From CAWBYL01 sp963793025 (lineage in GTDB: Bacteria; Actinomycetota; Acidimicrobiia; Acidimicrobiales; Acidimicrobilacustridaceae), in contig CAWBYL010000006.1 in NCBI GenBank assembly GCA_963793025.1, positions 806,001 to 870,000 on the forward strand: 64,000 bases of DNA, given 5' to 3'. Under the pieces are notes generated by a model that was not told where the DNA came from, searched no databases, and worked only from the letters and a program-made list of their open reading frames with translations. A program made the position numbers and the translations under genes. This document shows positions 8,444-16,792 of the stretch, piece after piece (the stretch's first letter is position 1; the number at the start of each line of letters is the position of its first letter).

Positions 8444-9006
8444 TGGCCCCCAACATGGACGCCCTCGCCCTGCGTGAGTCGCGCGTGATCAACATCAACC
8501 GCGTGGCCAAGGTGGTCAAGGGTGGCCGTCGCTTCTCCTTCACCGCCCTGGTCGTGATCGGCGACGGTGCCGGTCACGTCGGCCTCGGGTACGGCAAGGC
8601 CAAGGAGGTGCCCCTCGCCATCCAGAAGGGCACCGAGGAGGCTCGCAAGAACCTCTTCGCCGTGCCGCTGGCCGGTAGCACCGTGACCCACCCGGTCATC
8701 GGACGCATGGGCGCCGGCCGGGTGCTGATCAAGCCCGCCGCTCCCGGTACCGGCGTCATCGCCGGCGGGGCCGCCCGAGCCATCCTCGAGGAGGCCGGCA
8801 TCCATGACGTGCTGTGCAAGTCGCTCGGGTCCTCGAACCACATCAACGTCGCCCGGGCCACCATCGCCGGGCTCCAGGACCTCAAGCGTCCCGACGAGAT
8901 CGCCAAGCTCCGGGGCCTGTCGCCCGAGGAGTTCGTGCCGACCGGCCTGCTGAACGCCTACAAGGAATCCGAGCGCGGCCCCCACGTCCCCGACGAGGTG
9001 GCGTGA
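8443..9006 (+). CDS. rpsE: 30S ribosomal protein S5
   Basis: S5 (187 residues) is at the mRNA entrance and affects decoding accuracy. The double-stranded RNA binding domain starts at ESRVININRVAKVVKGGRRF, and VVIGDGAGHVGLGYGKAKEV follows. The C-terminal domain contains GSSNHINVARATIAGLQDL. The length is normal. It overlaps rpmD by one base. Confidence 0.98.
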   Translation: MAPNMDALALRESRVININRVAKVVKGGRRFSFTALVVIGDGAGHVGLGYGKAKEVPLAIQKGTEEARKNLFAVPLAGSTVTHPVIGRMGAGRVLIKPAAPGTGVIAGGAARAILEEAGIHDVLCKSLGSSNHINVARATIAGLQDLKRPDEIAKLRGLSPEEFVPTGLLNAYKESERGPHVPDEVA

Positions 9007-9212
9007 TGGGCGAGCTCAAGGTCACCCAGGTGAAGTCGGCCATCGGCACCAAGCCCAAGCACCGCGGAACCCTCCGGGCGCTCGGCCTGCGGGGCATCGG
9101 CAAGACCAACACCCTTCCCGACCGGCCCGAGATCCGCGGCATGATCGCCCGGGTCCCGCACCTGGTTTCGGTCGAAGAGGTCGACGGCTCCGCCGCCGCC
9201 TCCGAGAACTGA
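9006..9212 (+). CDS. rpmD: 50S ribosomal protein L30
   Basis: This small protein (68 residues) has the L30 core KVTQVKSAIGTKPKHRGTL and ALGLRGIGKTNTLPDRPEI, ending in an acidic SVEEVDGSAAASEN. ATG 9006 overlaps the rpsE stop. L30 is dispensable in some lineages, so its retention here is informative. Confidence 0.97.
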   Translation: MGELKVTQVKSAIGTKPKHRGTLRALGLRGIGKTNTLPDRPEIRGMIARVPHLVSVEEVDGSAAASEN

Positions 9213-9222
9213 GGACGACACG

Positions 9223-9711
9223 ATGAAGATCCACGATCTGCAGCCACCCGAAGGTTCGAACCGGCGCCGCAAGCGCGTCGGCCGCGGCATCGGCGGCAAG
9301 GGCGGCAAGACCGCCGGCCGCGGCACCAAGGGCCAGGGCGCTCGCGACACCATCCCGTCGGGCTTCGAGGGCGGTCAGCTGCCCCTCGCCATGCGGGTTC
9401 CCAAGCTCCGCGGCTTCAACAACCCCTTCCGGGTCGAGTACCAGGCGCTGAACCTCGACGTCCTCGAGGCGACGGGCCTCGACGCCGTCGATCCCGACTC
9501 CCTGCACGCCAAGGGCCTCACCCACAAGGGTGCCCTGGTGAAGGTGTTGGGCCGGGGTCAGCTCACCCGGGCCATCGCCGTGAAGGCCCACGCGTTCTCC
9601 AAGTCGGCCGAGGCAGCCATCACCGCCGCCGGCGGTAGTGTCGAGGTCCTTCCTCTGCCCTGGGGCGATCGTCGTCCGCCCGCCAAGGGCAACCATCTGA
9701 CCAACCGCTAG
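9223..9711 (+). CDS. rplO: 50S ribosomal protein L15
   Basis: L15 (162 residues) binds late in large-subunit assembly. MKIHDLQPPEGSNRRRKRVG, a glycine/lysine-rich GIGGKGGKTAGRGTKGQGA stretch, and GFEGGQLPLAMRVPKLRGF identify it. It is followed 35 bases later by secY, the normal spc operon order. Confidence 0.98.
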   Translation: MKIHDLQPPEGSNRRRKRVGRGIGGKGGKTAGRGTKGQGARDTIPSGFEGGQLPLAMRVPKLRGFNNPFRVEYQALNLDVLEATGLDAVDPDSLHAKGLTHKGALVKVLGRGQLTRAIAVKAHAFSKSAEAAITAAGGSVEVLPLPWGDRRPPAKGNHLTNR

Positions 9712-9746
9712 ATCGAGCGACCTCGGCGGCGGTAGGAGCGACCTCG

Positions 9747-11060
9747 GTGCTCACGAACCTGAAGAACATCTTCAAGGTCCAGGACCTGCGCAACAAGGTC
9801 CTGTTCACGTTGTTGGTGATCGCCCTCTACCGGCTGGGGGCGCACCTGCCCGTTCCGGGCATCGACGTCGCGGCCCTGAAGCAGCTGCGTGACGAGGCCG
9901 AGACAGGCGGGATGCTCGCCTTCCTCCAGCTCTTCTCGGGCGGTGCGCTCACCAACTTCGCCATCTTCGCTCTCGGGATCATGCCGTACATCACGGCGTC
10001 GATCATCATGCAGATCCTCGGTGTGGTGATCCCCAAGCTCGAGGAGTGGCAGAACCAGGGCGCCGTCGGCCAGCGCAAGATCACCCAGTGGACGCGCTAC
10101 GTCACCATCGGCATCGCCATCATGCAGTCGACGGGCCTGGCCTACCTGTTCCACAACGGCGGTGGCGGGCTGGGGCGGGGCAACAACACGGGTCTCGACC
10201 TGGTCCCCAACTTCGACACATGGCACGTGCTGCTCATCGTGCTCACCCTCACCACCGGCACCGCCCTGCTCATGTGGATGGGCGAGCTCGTCACCCAGCG
10301 GGGCATCGGCAACGGCATGTCCCTGCTCATCTTCGCCTCGGTGGTGAGCCAGATCCCGGCCATGTTCGGCACCATCCGGGCCAACGGAGGCTGGACGGCC
10401 GTCATCATCGTGATGGCCGGCTACGGCCTGATCCTGATCGCCATCGTCTTCGTGGAGCAGGGCCAGCGTCGTATCCCGGTCCAGTTCGCCAAACGGGTGG
10501 TCGGCCGCCGCCAGTACGGCGGTCAGAGCACCTACATCCCGCTGAAGGTCAACCAGTCCGGCGTGATCCCGATCATCTTCGCCAGCTCGGTCCTCTACCT
10601 GCCGCAGCTGCTGAGCTTCGTGCTCCCGGCCGACGGCTGGGGGGCCGACGTGCAGGACTGGGTCGACTCCAACCTGGTCACGCCCAACGCGCCGATCCAC
10701 CTGATCGTGTTCGGCCTGTTGATCATCGGTTTCGCCTACTTCTACACGGCCATCACCTTCGACCCCGTCAAGCAGGCCGACACGCTGCGCAAGCAGGGTG
10801 GCTTCATCCCGGGCATCCGTCCCGGACCCCAGACCGAGCGGTACCTCGCCAAGGTGCTGTCACGGATCACCCTTCCGGGGGCCTTGTTCATCGCCGCCGT
10901 GGCCTTGCTGCCGTCGTTCCTGCTGACCACCTACCTGCCCGGCACCACGGTGTCGTTCACCGGTATCTCCATCCTCATCGCCGTCGGCGTGGCCCTGGAG
11001 ACCATGAAGCAGGTCGACAGCCAGCTGATGATGCGCAACTACGAAGGGTTCCTGAAGTAG
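9747..11060 (+). CDS. secY: Preprotein translocase subunit SecY
   Basis: SecY (437 residues) forms the protein-conducting channel of the inner membrane. Ten hydrophobic segments can be traced. The first follows FTLLVIALYRLGAHLPVPGI, and the plug region and the cytoplasmic loop TQRGIGNGMSLLIF are present. It starts at GTG 9747, preceded by AGGAG at 9733-9737. The stop overlaps the adk GTG, the standard secY-adk arrangement. Confidence 0.98.
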   Translation: MLTNLKNIFKVQDLRNKVLFTLLVIALYRLGAHLPVPGIDVAALKQLRDEAETGGMLAFLQLFSGGALTNFAIFALGIMPYITASIIMQILGVVIPKLEEWQNQGAVGQRKITQWTRYVTIGIAIMQSTGLAYLFHNGGGGLGRGNNTGLDLVPNFDTWHVLLIVLTLTTGTALLMWMGELVTQRGIGNGMSLLIFASVVSQIPAMFGTIRANGGWTAVIIVMAGYGLILIAIVFVEQGQRRIPVQFAKRVVGRRQYGGQSTYIPLKVNQSGVIPIIFASSVLYLPQLLSFVLPADGWGADVQDWVDSNLVTPNAPIHLIVFGLLIIGFAYFYTAITFDPVKQADTLRKQGGFIPGIRPGPQTERYLAKVLSRITLPGALFIAAVALLPSFLLTTYLPGTTVSFTGISILIAVGVALETMKQVDSQLMMRNYEGFLK

Positions 11061-11707
11061 TGGCCGTTCGCCTCGTGATCTTCGGTCGACAGGGCGCGGG
11101 GAAGGGCACCCAGTCCGTTCGGCTCGCCGAGCACTACGGCGCTCCCCACGTCTCCACCGGGGACATGCTGCGGGCGGCGGTGGCCAACGCGACCCCGATC
11201 GGGTTGAAGGCCCAGTCCTTCATGGACGCTGGCCGTCTCGTCCCCGACGAGGTCATGTTGGGAGTGGTCGAGGAGCGCTTCGGCCAACCCGACGTCGTGG
11301 CCCACGGCTTCCTGCTCGACGGGTTCCCGCGCACGGTGGTCCAGGCCGAGGCCCTGGCCGGCTTCGCCACCATCGACGTGGCCGTGGACCTCATGGTCCC
11401 CGAGGACGTCGTGCTCGAGCGCATCTCCGCCCGTCGGGTGTGCGCCTCCTGTGGGCGCATCTACTCCACCGCGGTGCCCCCGGCCGAGCCCTGGATCTGC
11501 GACACCTGCGGGGGCCAGGTCGTCCAGCGTGACGACGACACCCCCGAGGCGGTGGCCAAGCGCCTGGCCGCCTACAAGAGCGACACCCAGCCCACCATCG
11601 ACTGGTACGCCGAGGCCGAGCTGCTCGTGTCGGTCGACGGCCTGGGCACCCCCGACGACGTCACCGCCCGGCTGATCGCCGCCGTCGACGCCCGCCTCGC
11701 GGGCTAG
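11060..11707 (+). CDS. adk: Adenylate kinase
   Basis: Adenylate kinase converts ATP + AMP to 2 ADP. The P-loop GRQGAGKGTQ (residues 8-17), the AMP-binding HVSTGDMLR region and the DGFPRT motif are present. The LID carries two cysteine pairs (CASC and CDTC), so this is the zinc-binding long form; the length is 215 residues. GTG 11060 overlaps the secY stop and begins MAVRLVIFG. Confidence 0.97.
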   Translation: MAVRLVIFGRQGAGKGTQSVRLAEHYGAPHVSTGDMLRAAVANATPIGLKAQSFMDAGRLVPDEVMLGVVEERFGQPDVVAHGFLLDGFPRTVVQAEALAGFATIDVAVDLMVPEDVVLERISARRVCASCGRIYSTAVPPAEPWICDTCGGQVVQRDDDTPEAVAKRLAAYKSDTQPTIDWYAEAELLVSVDGLGTPDDVTARLIAAVDARLAG

Positions 11708-11712
11708 CACCC

Positions 11713-12456
11713 GTGGGTGGTCGAAGCCGCGACGAGCTGCGGCTCATGCGCGCCGCGGGGCGGGTGGTGGCCGAGATGCACGAGCGCATCCGGGAGGCGG
11801 TCCGACCGGGGGTGACCACAGCCGACCTCGACGTCATCGGCCGGGACGTCCTCGATCGACGGGGCGCACGGTCGAACTTCCTGGACTACCACGGCTACCC
11901 CGCAGTGATCTGTGCGTCCCCCAACGACGTGATCGTGCATGGCATCCCGGGGCCCACGATCCTCGAGGAGGGCGACATCATCGCCATCGACTGTGGCGCC
12001 ATCATCGACGGCTGGCACGGCGACGCTGCCTTCACGATGGGCGTGGGAGAGATCGCTCCGGAGGCCGAGCGCCTGATCGACGTGACCCGCGACTCGCTGT
12101 TCGCCGGCATCGCGGCCATGGTCGACGGCAACCGCATGGGCGACGTGGGCGCGGCCGTACAGGGGGTCGTCGAAGGCGCCGGCTACTCCGTCGTGCGGGA
12201 GTACGTGGGCCACGGGATCGGTCGGGCCATGCACGAGCGGCCGGACGTCCCCAACTACGGCAGGGCGGGGAAGGGGTCGCGCCTCGCCCGGGGCATGACC
12301 CTCGCCATCGAGCCCATGGTGAACGTCGGGTCCGCCGAGACCGTCCTGACCGACGACGGCTGGACCGTCGTCACCGCCGACCACTCGCTCTCGGCGCACT
12401 GGGAGCACTCGGTGGCCATCACCGAGGACGGCCCCGAGATCCTCACGCTGCCGTGA
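11713..12456 (+). CDS. map: Methionine aminopeptidase, type I
   Basis: This enzyme (247 residues) removes the initiator methionine from nascent proteins. The metal ligands of the pita-bread fold are visible: Asp in IDCGAIIDGWHGDAAF, His in YVGHGIGRAMHE, Glu in LAIEPMVNVG and Glu in HWEHSVAIT. It starts at GTG 11713, five bases after adk. Its position between adk and infA is the usual one. Confidence 0.97.
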   Translation: MGGRSRDELRLMRAAGRVVAEMHERIREAVRPGVTTADLDVIGRDVLDRRGARSNFLDYHGYPAVICASPNDVIVHGIPGPTILEEGDIIAIDCGAIIDGWHGDAAFTMGVGEIAPEAERLIDVTRDSLFAGIAAMVDGNRMGDVGAAVQGVVEGAGYSVVREYVGHGIGRAMHERPDVPNYGRAGKGSRLARGMTLAIEPMVNVGSAETVLTDDGWTVVTADHSLSAHWEHSVAITEDGPEILTLP

Positions 12457-12512
12457 TCCGCGACTACGGTTGGCCCGCCATCGCCTTCGGCGACTCCGAT
12501 GGATCCACTCGT

Positions 12513-12542
12513 TTGGAAACCGCGGGCTCCTCCCGGTAAGAT
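12513..12542 (+). promoter_or_regulatory. Putative infA operon promoter
   Basis: TTGGAA (12513-12518) and TAAGAT (12537-12542) are 18 bp apart and resemble a housekeeping promoter. Transcription would start near 12549. This gives the infA-rpmJ-rpsM-rpsK-rpsD group its own promoter. It also shows that the upstream ATG at 12499, in frame with infA, should not be used by this transcript. Confidence 0.6.
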
Positions 12543-12600
12543 CGCTCCTCGGCCATCCGCGCCCTCGCGCCCTGAGCGTGAGCGGTGCATCCGTGCGAGC

Positions 12601-12606
12601 AGGAGG
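12601..12606 (+). promoter_or_regulatory. Ribosome binding site deciding the infA start
   Basis: A perfect AGGAGG lies six bases before CTG 12613. No ATG, GTG or TTG occurs in the infA frame between the promoter and the first conserved residue, so this site points to CTG (or the ACG just before it) as the start codon. Confidence 0.65.
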
Positions 12607-12612
12607 ACCACG

Positions 12613-12837
12613 CTGCCGAAGCCCAAAGAAGACGCGATCGTCCTGGAAGGGACGGTCATCGAGCCGCTGCCGAACGCCATGTTCCGCGTCGAGCTCGAGA
12701 ACGGCCACAAGGTGTTGGCCCACATCTCCGGAAAGATGCGCATGCACTACATCCGCATCCTGCCGGGTGATCGCGTCCAGGTGGAGCTGACGCCGTACGA
12801 CCTCACCCGTGGCCGTATCACCTACCGCTACAAGTAG
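12613..12837 (+). CDS. infA: Translation initiation factor IF-1, apparent CTG start
   Basis: IF-1 is a small OB-fold factor that occupies the A site during initiation. From CTG 12613 the product has 74 residues: (M)PKPKEDAIVLEGTVIEPL, followed by the invariant FRVELENGHKVLAHISGKMR and ITYRYK at the end. The family is normally 72-73 residues. No standard start codon fits. The only in-frame ATG (12499) lies upstream of the promoter and would add 38 residues of non-coding character. AGGAGG six bases upstream supports the CTG. Confidence 0.9.
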   Translation: MPKPKEDAIVLEGTVIEPLPNAMFRVELENGHKVLAHISGKMRMHYIRILPGDRVQVELTPYDLTRGRITYRYK

Positions 12838-12935
12838 CACCCAGACAGCACACGAAAGCGAGAGTCCGGCCATCGGGGTCGGACCCGCCGGGGGGAGTTC
12901 GCCCCGGTGCCCCTGAACGAAGGACGTCAGGCGAA

Positions 12936-13049
12936 GTGAAAGTACGACCAAGCGTCAAGAGGATCTGCGAGAAGTGCAAGGTGATCCGCCGCCACGGGCG
13001 TGTGCAGGTCATCTGCGACAACCCACGACACAAGCAGCGGCAGGGCTGA
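12936..13049 (+). CDS. rpmJ: 50S ribosomal protein L36, zinc-binding
   Basis: This 37-residue protein reads MKVRPSVKRICEKCKVIRRH at its start. It has the C-X2-C, C and H zinc ligands (CEKC, ICDNPRH) and ends KQRQG. It starts at GTG 12936. The 98-bp gap from infA contains an inverted repeat (12888-12893 with 12902-12907) that might act as a leader or attenuator. Two bases separate it from rpsM. Confidence 0.95.
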   Translation: MKVRPSVKRICEKCKVIRRHGRVQVICDNPRHKQRQG

Positions 13050-13050
13050 C

Positions 13051-13434
13051 ATGGCGCGCATCTCAGGCGTCGACATCCCCCGCGAGAAGCGGCTCGAGAT
13101 CAGCCTCACCTACATCTTCGGCATCGGCCGCACCACGGCCGAGCAGATCTGCCAGGCCACCGACATCGATCCCGGTACCCGGGTGCGAGACCTCACCGAC
13201 GAAGAGGTGAACCGCATCCGCGCCTACATCGACAACGGCGACATGAAGGTCGAAGGTGACCTCCGTCGTGAGGTCGACCAGGACATCCGGCGCAAGATGG
13301 AGATCGGTTGCTACCAGGGCCTGCGCCACCGTCGCGGCCTGCCGGTGCGTGGTCAACGGACCCACACCAACGCCCGTACCCGGAAGGGCCCGAAGAAGAC
13401 CGTGGCCGGCAAGAAGAAGGTGGGTCGCAAATAA
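13051..13434 (+). CDS. rpsM: 30S ribosomal protein S13
   Basis: S13 (127 residues) sits in the head and contacts tRNA and the large subunit. MARISGVDIPREKRLEISLT and the C-terminal GLRHRRGLPVRGQRTHTNAR motif define it, ending in a lysine-rich tail. ATG 13051 follows rpmJ directly. The stop TAA overlaps the rpsK ATG. Confidence 0.98.
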   Translation: MARISGVDIPREKRLEISLTYIFGIGRTTAEQICQATDIDPGTRVRDLTDEEVNRIRAYIDNGDMKVEGDLRREVDQDIRRKMEIGCYQGLRHRRGLPVRGQRTHTNARTRKGPKKTVAGKKKVGRK

Positions 13435-13832
13435 TGGCCAAGCCGACCCCGGGCGGACGCCGCCCTCGCAAGAAGGAACGCAAGAACGTCACCTATGGCG
13501 TGGCGCACATCAAGAGCTCCTTCAACAACACCATCGTCAGCATCACCGACCAGGACGGCAACGTCCTGGCCTGGGCCTCGGCCGGCAACGTCGGCTTCAA
13601 GGGTTCCCGCAAGAGCACTCCCTTCGCCGCCCAGATGGCCGCCGAGCAGTGCGCTCGCCGGGCCATGGAGCACGGCGTGCGCAAGGTCGACGTGCTCGTG
13701 AAGGGCCCCGGGTCCGGTCGGGAGACGGCGATCCGCTCCATCCAGAACGTCGGCATCGAGGTGACCGGCATCAAGGACGTCACGCCGGTTCCGCACAACG
13801 GATGCCGCCCGCCGAAGCGTCGGAGGGTCTGA
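13434..13832 (+). CDS. rpsK: 30S ribosomal protein S11
   Basis: S11 (132 residues) is on the platform near the mRNA exit. The core THIKSSFNNTIV-like segment reads AHIKSSFNNTIVSITDQDG. The end GIKDVTPVPHNGCRPPKRRR is the invariant family signature. ATG 13434 overlaps the rpsM stop. Confidence 0.98.
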   Translation: MAKPTPGGRRPRKKERKNVTYGVAHIKSSFNNTIVSITDQDGNVLAWASAGNVGFKGSRKSTPFAAQMAAEQCARRAMEHGVRKVDVLVKGPGSGRETAIRSIQNVGIEVTGIKDVTPVPHNGCRPPKRRRV

Positions 13833-13833
13833 C

Positions 13834-14451
13834 ATGGCTCGCTACACCGGCCCCAAGGCGCGCGTCTCGCGCCGCCTGGGCACCAACATCTTCGGCACCA
13901 AGGGCGAGACCGTCGCCCTCGACAAGCGGCCGTACCCGCCCGGCGAGCACGGCCGCACCCGTCGCCGTGGCAACCCGAGCGAGTACCTCCTGCAGATGCA
14001 GGAGAAGCAGAAGGCCCGCTTCACCTACGGGTTGTCGGAGCGCCAGTTCCGCAACCTGTACGAGGAGGCCAACCGCAAGGAAGGCGTCACCGGCGAGAAC
14101 ATGCTGCGCTTCCTGGAGATGCGTCTCGACAACGTCATCTACCGCTCCGGTTGGGCCGCCACCCGTCCCCAGGCCCGCCAGTTCGTCGGTCACGGTCACG
14201 TGAACGTGAACGGCCGCCGGGTCGACATCCCGAGCTTTCGTGTGCGCAAGGGCGACGTGGTCTCTCTCCGCGACAAGGCCCGCGAGATGGTCGTGGTGCA
14301 ACAGAACCACGACGTTCTCGATCGTCAGGCCCCGGCCTGGCTCGAGGCCGGCGAAGGTGGCTTCAGCGTCACCGTGCTCCAGCCACCACTGCGCGATCAG
14401 ATCGACGTGCCGGTGCGCGAGCAGCTCATCGTCGAGCTGTATTCGAAGTAG
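13834..14451 (+). CDS. rpsD: 30S ribosomal protein S4, zinc-free form
   Basis: S4 (205 residues) starts small-subunit assembly, and in enterobacteria it represses the alpha operon. MARYTGPKARVSRRLGTNIF, the S4 RNA-binding domain with RLDNVIYRSGWAATRPQARQ and the VNVNGRRVDIPSFRV motif are present. The N-terminal zinc cysteines of the C+ form are absent. A strong hairpin follows the gene before rpoA. Confidence 0.98.
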   Translation: MARYTGPKARVSRRLGTNIFGTKGETVALDKRPYPPGEHGRTRRRGNPSEYLLQMQEKQKARFTYGLSERQFRNLYEEANRKEGVTGENMLRFLEMRLDNVIYRSGWAATRPQARQFVGHGHVNVNGRRVDIPSFRVRKGDVVSLRDKAREMVVVQQNHDVLDRQAPAWLEAGEGGFSVTVLQPPLRDQIDVPVREQLIVELYSK

Positions 14452-14456
14452 GCGTT

Positions 14457-14483
14457 CGTCGGTGGGGGTCGCCCCCACCGACG
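14457..14483 (+). terminator. Hairpin between rpsD and rpoA (terminator or attenuator)
   Basis: A perfect 12-bp stem (CGTCGGTGGGGG at 14457-14468 with CCCCCACCGACG at 14472-14483) has a three-base loop. It lies five bases after the rpsD stop and 38 before rpoA. No U tract follows, as is common for actinobacterial hairpin terminators. It may partly separate rpoA expression from the ribosomal genes. Confidence 0.6.
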
Positions 14484-14521
14484 GTGCCGCTCACGTCCGA
14501 ACGGAACCGAGGTAGACACAC

Positions 14522-15460
14522 ATGCTGGTCATGCAGCGCCCGAAGGTCGAAGCGCTCGGCGAGGCCGACGGCGATCGGCAGCTCTTTGCTGTTGGCCCAC
14601 TCGAGCCTGGCTTCGGCCACACACTGGGGAACTCGCTTCGGCGAACCCTGCTGTCGTCGATTCCCGGCGCAGCGGTCACCCAGGTGCGCTTCGATGAAGC
14701 GCTCCACGAATTCGACACCATCAAGGGTGTCACAGAGGATGTCACCGACGTCATCTTGAACCTGAAGGACCTCGTCCTCCGGGTCCACAGCGACGAGCCC
14801 GTCACCCTCCGTCTCGACGCTCGCGGCGCGACCGAGGTCACCGCCGCCGACATCACGGTGTCGGCCGACGTGGAGATCCTCAACCCGGGTCTGCACATCG
14901 CCACGGTGAACGGACAGGGTCGTCTGGCCCTCGACCTCACGGTCGAGAAGGGCCGGGGCTACGTGTCCGCCGACCGCAACAAGACGTCCAACACCATCGG
15001 CGTCATCCCGGTCGACTCCATCTTCTCGCCGGTGCGGCGGGTCACCTTCTCGGTGGAGCCCACCCGCGTCGAGCAGTCGACCGAGTTCGATCGCCTCATC
15101 CTCGACATCGAGACCGACGGATCCATCACCGCCCGTGAGGCGCTGGCGTCCGCCGGTGCCACTCTGCAGTCGCTGGTGCAGCTGGTCGCCGAGATGAGCG
15201 ACGAGCCCCAGGGCCTGGAGCTCGGCGAGGTCACCATCACCGCCACGGGGTCGCCCGACCTCGACCTGCCCATCGAGGACCTCGACTTGTCCGAGCGTCC
15301 CCGTAACTGCCTCAAGCGCGCTCAGGTCAACTCGGTCGGGGAGCTCCTCCTCAAGACCGAGGACGATCTGCTGGCCATCACCAACTTCGGCCAGAAGTCG
15401 CTCGACGAGGTCATCCAGAAGCTCGACGAGCGCGGCTTGTCGCTCAAGCACCGGGACTGA
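14522..15460 (+). CDS. rpoA: DNA-directed RNA polymerase subunit alpha
   Basis: This is the alpha subunit (312 residues), which scaffolds RNA polymerase assembly and contacts activators through its C-terminal domain. The N-terminal domain carries GFGHTLGNSLRRTLLSSIPG. The C-terminal domain carries LDLSERPRNCLKRAQVNSVG and LLAITNFGQKSLDEVIQKL. ATG 14522 gives MLVMQRPKV, normal for actinobacteria. It is separated from rpsD by 70 bases containing a strong hairpin. Confidence 0.98.
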   Translation: MLVMQRPKVEALGEADGDRQLFAVGPLEPGFGHTLGNSLRRTLLSSIPGAAVTQVRFDEALHEFDTIKGVTEDVTDVILNLKDLVLRVHSDEPVTLRLDARGATEVTAADITVSADVEILNPGLHIATVNGQGRLALDLTVEKGRGYVSADRNKTSNTIGVIPVDSIFSPVRRVTFSVEPTRVEQSTEFDRLILDIETDGSITAREALASAGATLQSLVQLVAEMSDEPQGLELGEVTITATGSPDLDLPIEDLDLSERPRNCLKRAQVNSVGELLLKTEDDLLAITNFGQKSLDEVIQKLDERGLSLKHRD

Positions 15461-15466
15461 TCCGCC

Positions 15467-15820
15467 ATGCCTGCCACTCCACGTAAGTCGAAGCGCTTCG
15501 GCGGCTCGGCCTCCCATCAGCGTCTGATGTTCGCCAACCTGGCGGCGTCGCTCTTCGCCGCCGAGGGCATCGTCACCACCGAGGCCAAGGCCAAGGCCCT
15601 GCGCCCGGTGGCCGAGAAGCTCATCACCAAGGCCAAGAAGGGTGGTGTCCATCGCCACCGTCAAGTTGTCGCCTACCTCGGCGACAAGGAGATGACCTCG
15701 AAGCTGTTCGACGAGATCGGACCTCGCTACGAGCAGCGTCCCGGGGGCTACACCCGGATCCTGAAGCTGGGCCCGCGTCAGGGCGACAACGCCCCGATGG
15801 CCCGCATCGAGCTGGTCTGA
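15467..15820 (+). CDS. rplQ: 50S ribosomal protein L17
   Basis: L17 (117 residues) lies near the tunnel exit. GGSASHQRLMFANLAASLFA and the end GGYTRILKLGPRQGDNAPMA are diagnostic. ATG 15467 is six bases after rpoA. The C terminus lacks the long acidic extension found in some actinobacteria. Confidence 0.97.
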   Translation: MPATPRKSKRFGGSASHQRLMFANLAASLFAAEGIVTTEAKAKALRPVAEKLITKAKKGGVHRHRQVVAYLGDKEMTSKLFDEIGPRYEQRPGGYTRILKLGPRQGDNAPMARIELV

Positions 15821-15839
15821 GCCGACTCTCACGGCTCAG

Positions 15840-16667
15840 GTGAACGACGTCCCGGCCGACCTTCCGAGGTCGGCCGGTGCGCGTCCGGACCCGGTGACGG
15901 TGGCCCCGCCGGAGGCCGGCCGGGTCCGGGTCCGGATGCTGGTGGCCTACCACGGTCGGGGGTTTCGGGGCATGGCCGAGAACACCGACGTCGTCACCGT
16001 GGCCGGCACTCTGCGCCAGGCCCTCGAACGGACCCTCGGCCATCCCGTGGCGCTGGTCGTGGCCGGACGAACCGACGCCGGGGTGCACGCGTGGGGACAG
16101 GTGGTGTCCTTTGACGCCGACGCCGAACGCGTGGACCCCGTCGCCCTGGCCCGGTCGGTGAACAGCCAGTGCGCACCGGCCATCGTGGTGCGCGAGGCGG
16201 CCCTCGCCGGAGACGACTTCGACGCCCGGTTCTCGGCCCGGCTCCGCCGCTACCGCTACACGGTGGTGAACCGGCCGGTCCCCGATCCGTTCCTCGCCGC
16301 CACCTCGTGGTGGGTGCCCCATCCCCTCGACCTGAACGCCCTCCGCCTGGGCTGCGACGCGCTGATCGGGACCCACGACTTCACCAGCTTCTGTCGCCGT
16401 CCCAAGGGGTCGGAGCCCGCGCCGCTCGTGCGCCGGGTGCACGATGCCCGCTGGCACGACCTCGGAGACGGAGTCCTGCGGTTCGACATCGACGCCAACG
16501 CCTTCTGCCAGCAGATGGTCCGGTCCATCGTGGGCACCCTGGTGGACATGGGGCGAGGTCGGCGAAGGCCGGGAGAGATGGCCACCATCCTGCGCGCCGT
16601 CGACCGCGGCGCGGCCCCGACGATCGCTCCGCCCCAGGGGCTGTGCCTCTGGGCCGTGGTCTACTGA
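15840..16667 (+). CDS. truA: tRNA pseudouridine(38-40) synthase
   Basis: TruA converts uridines 38-40 of the tRNA anticodon arm to pseudouridine. The catalytic Asp is in VVAGRTDAGVHAWGQV, and other family motifs include RRYRYTVVNRPVPDPF and the end LCLWAVVY. A proline-rich N-terminal stretch of about 30 residues precedes the fold. Translation starts at GTG 15840, 19 bases after rplQ. This ends the long uninterrupted ribosomal transcription unit; 275 residues. Confidence 0.96.
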   Translation: MNDVPADLPRSAGARPDPVTVAPPEAGRVRVRMLVAYHGRGFRGMAENTDVVTVAGTLRQALERTLGHPVALVVAGRTDAGVHAWGQVVSFDADAERVDPVALARSVNSQCAPAIVVREAALAGDDFDARFSARLRRYRYTVVNRPVPDPFLAATSWWVPHPLDLNALRLGCDALIGTHDFTSFCRRPKGSEPAPLVRRVHDARWHDLGDGVLRFDIDANAFCQQMVRSIVGTLVDMGRGRRRPGEMATILRAVDRGAAPTIAPPQGLCLWAVVY

Positions 16668-16792
16668 CCCGAATGGTTGGCTTGGAAACGTTTCTGGACG
16701 GCGGGCGAATGGTCTGCGTCAGCGTTGGATAGAAAGGGGTGGGCATACTTGGACGCGACGCGACTGCAGCGCAACGATCGAGGAGTTGATGG

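Noticed and set aside
12499..12612. ATG 12499 as infA start
   Set aside because: It precedes the promoter-like pair at 12513-12542 and adds 38 residues absent from IF-1 proteins.
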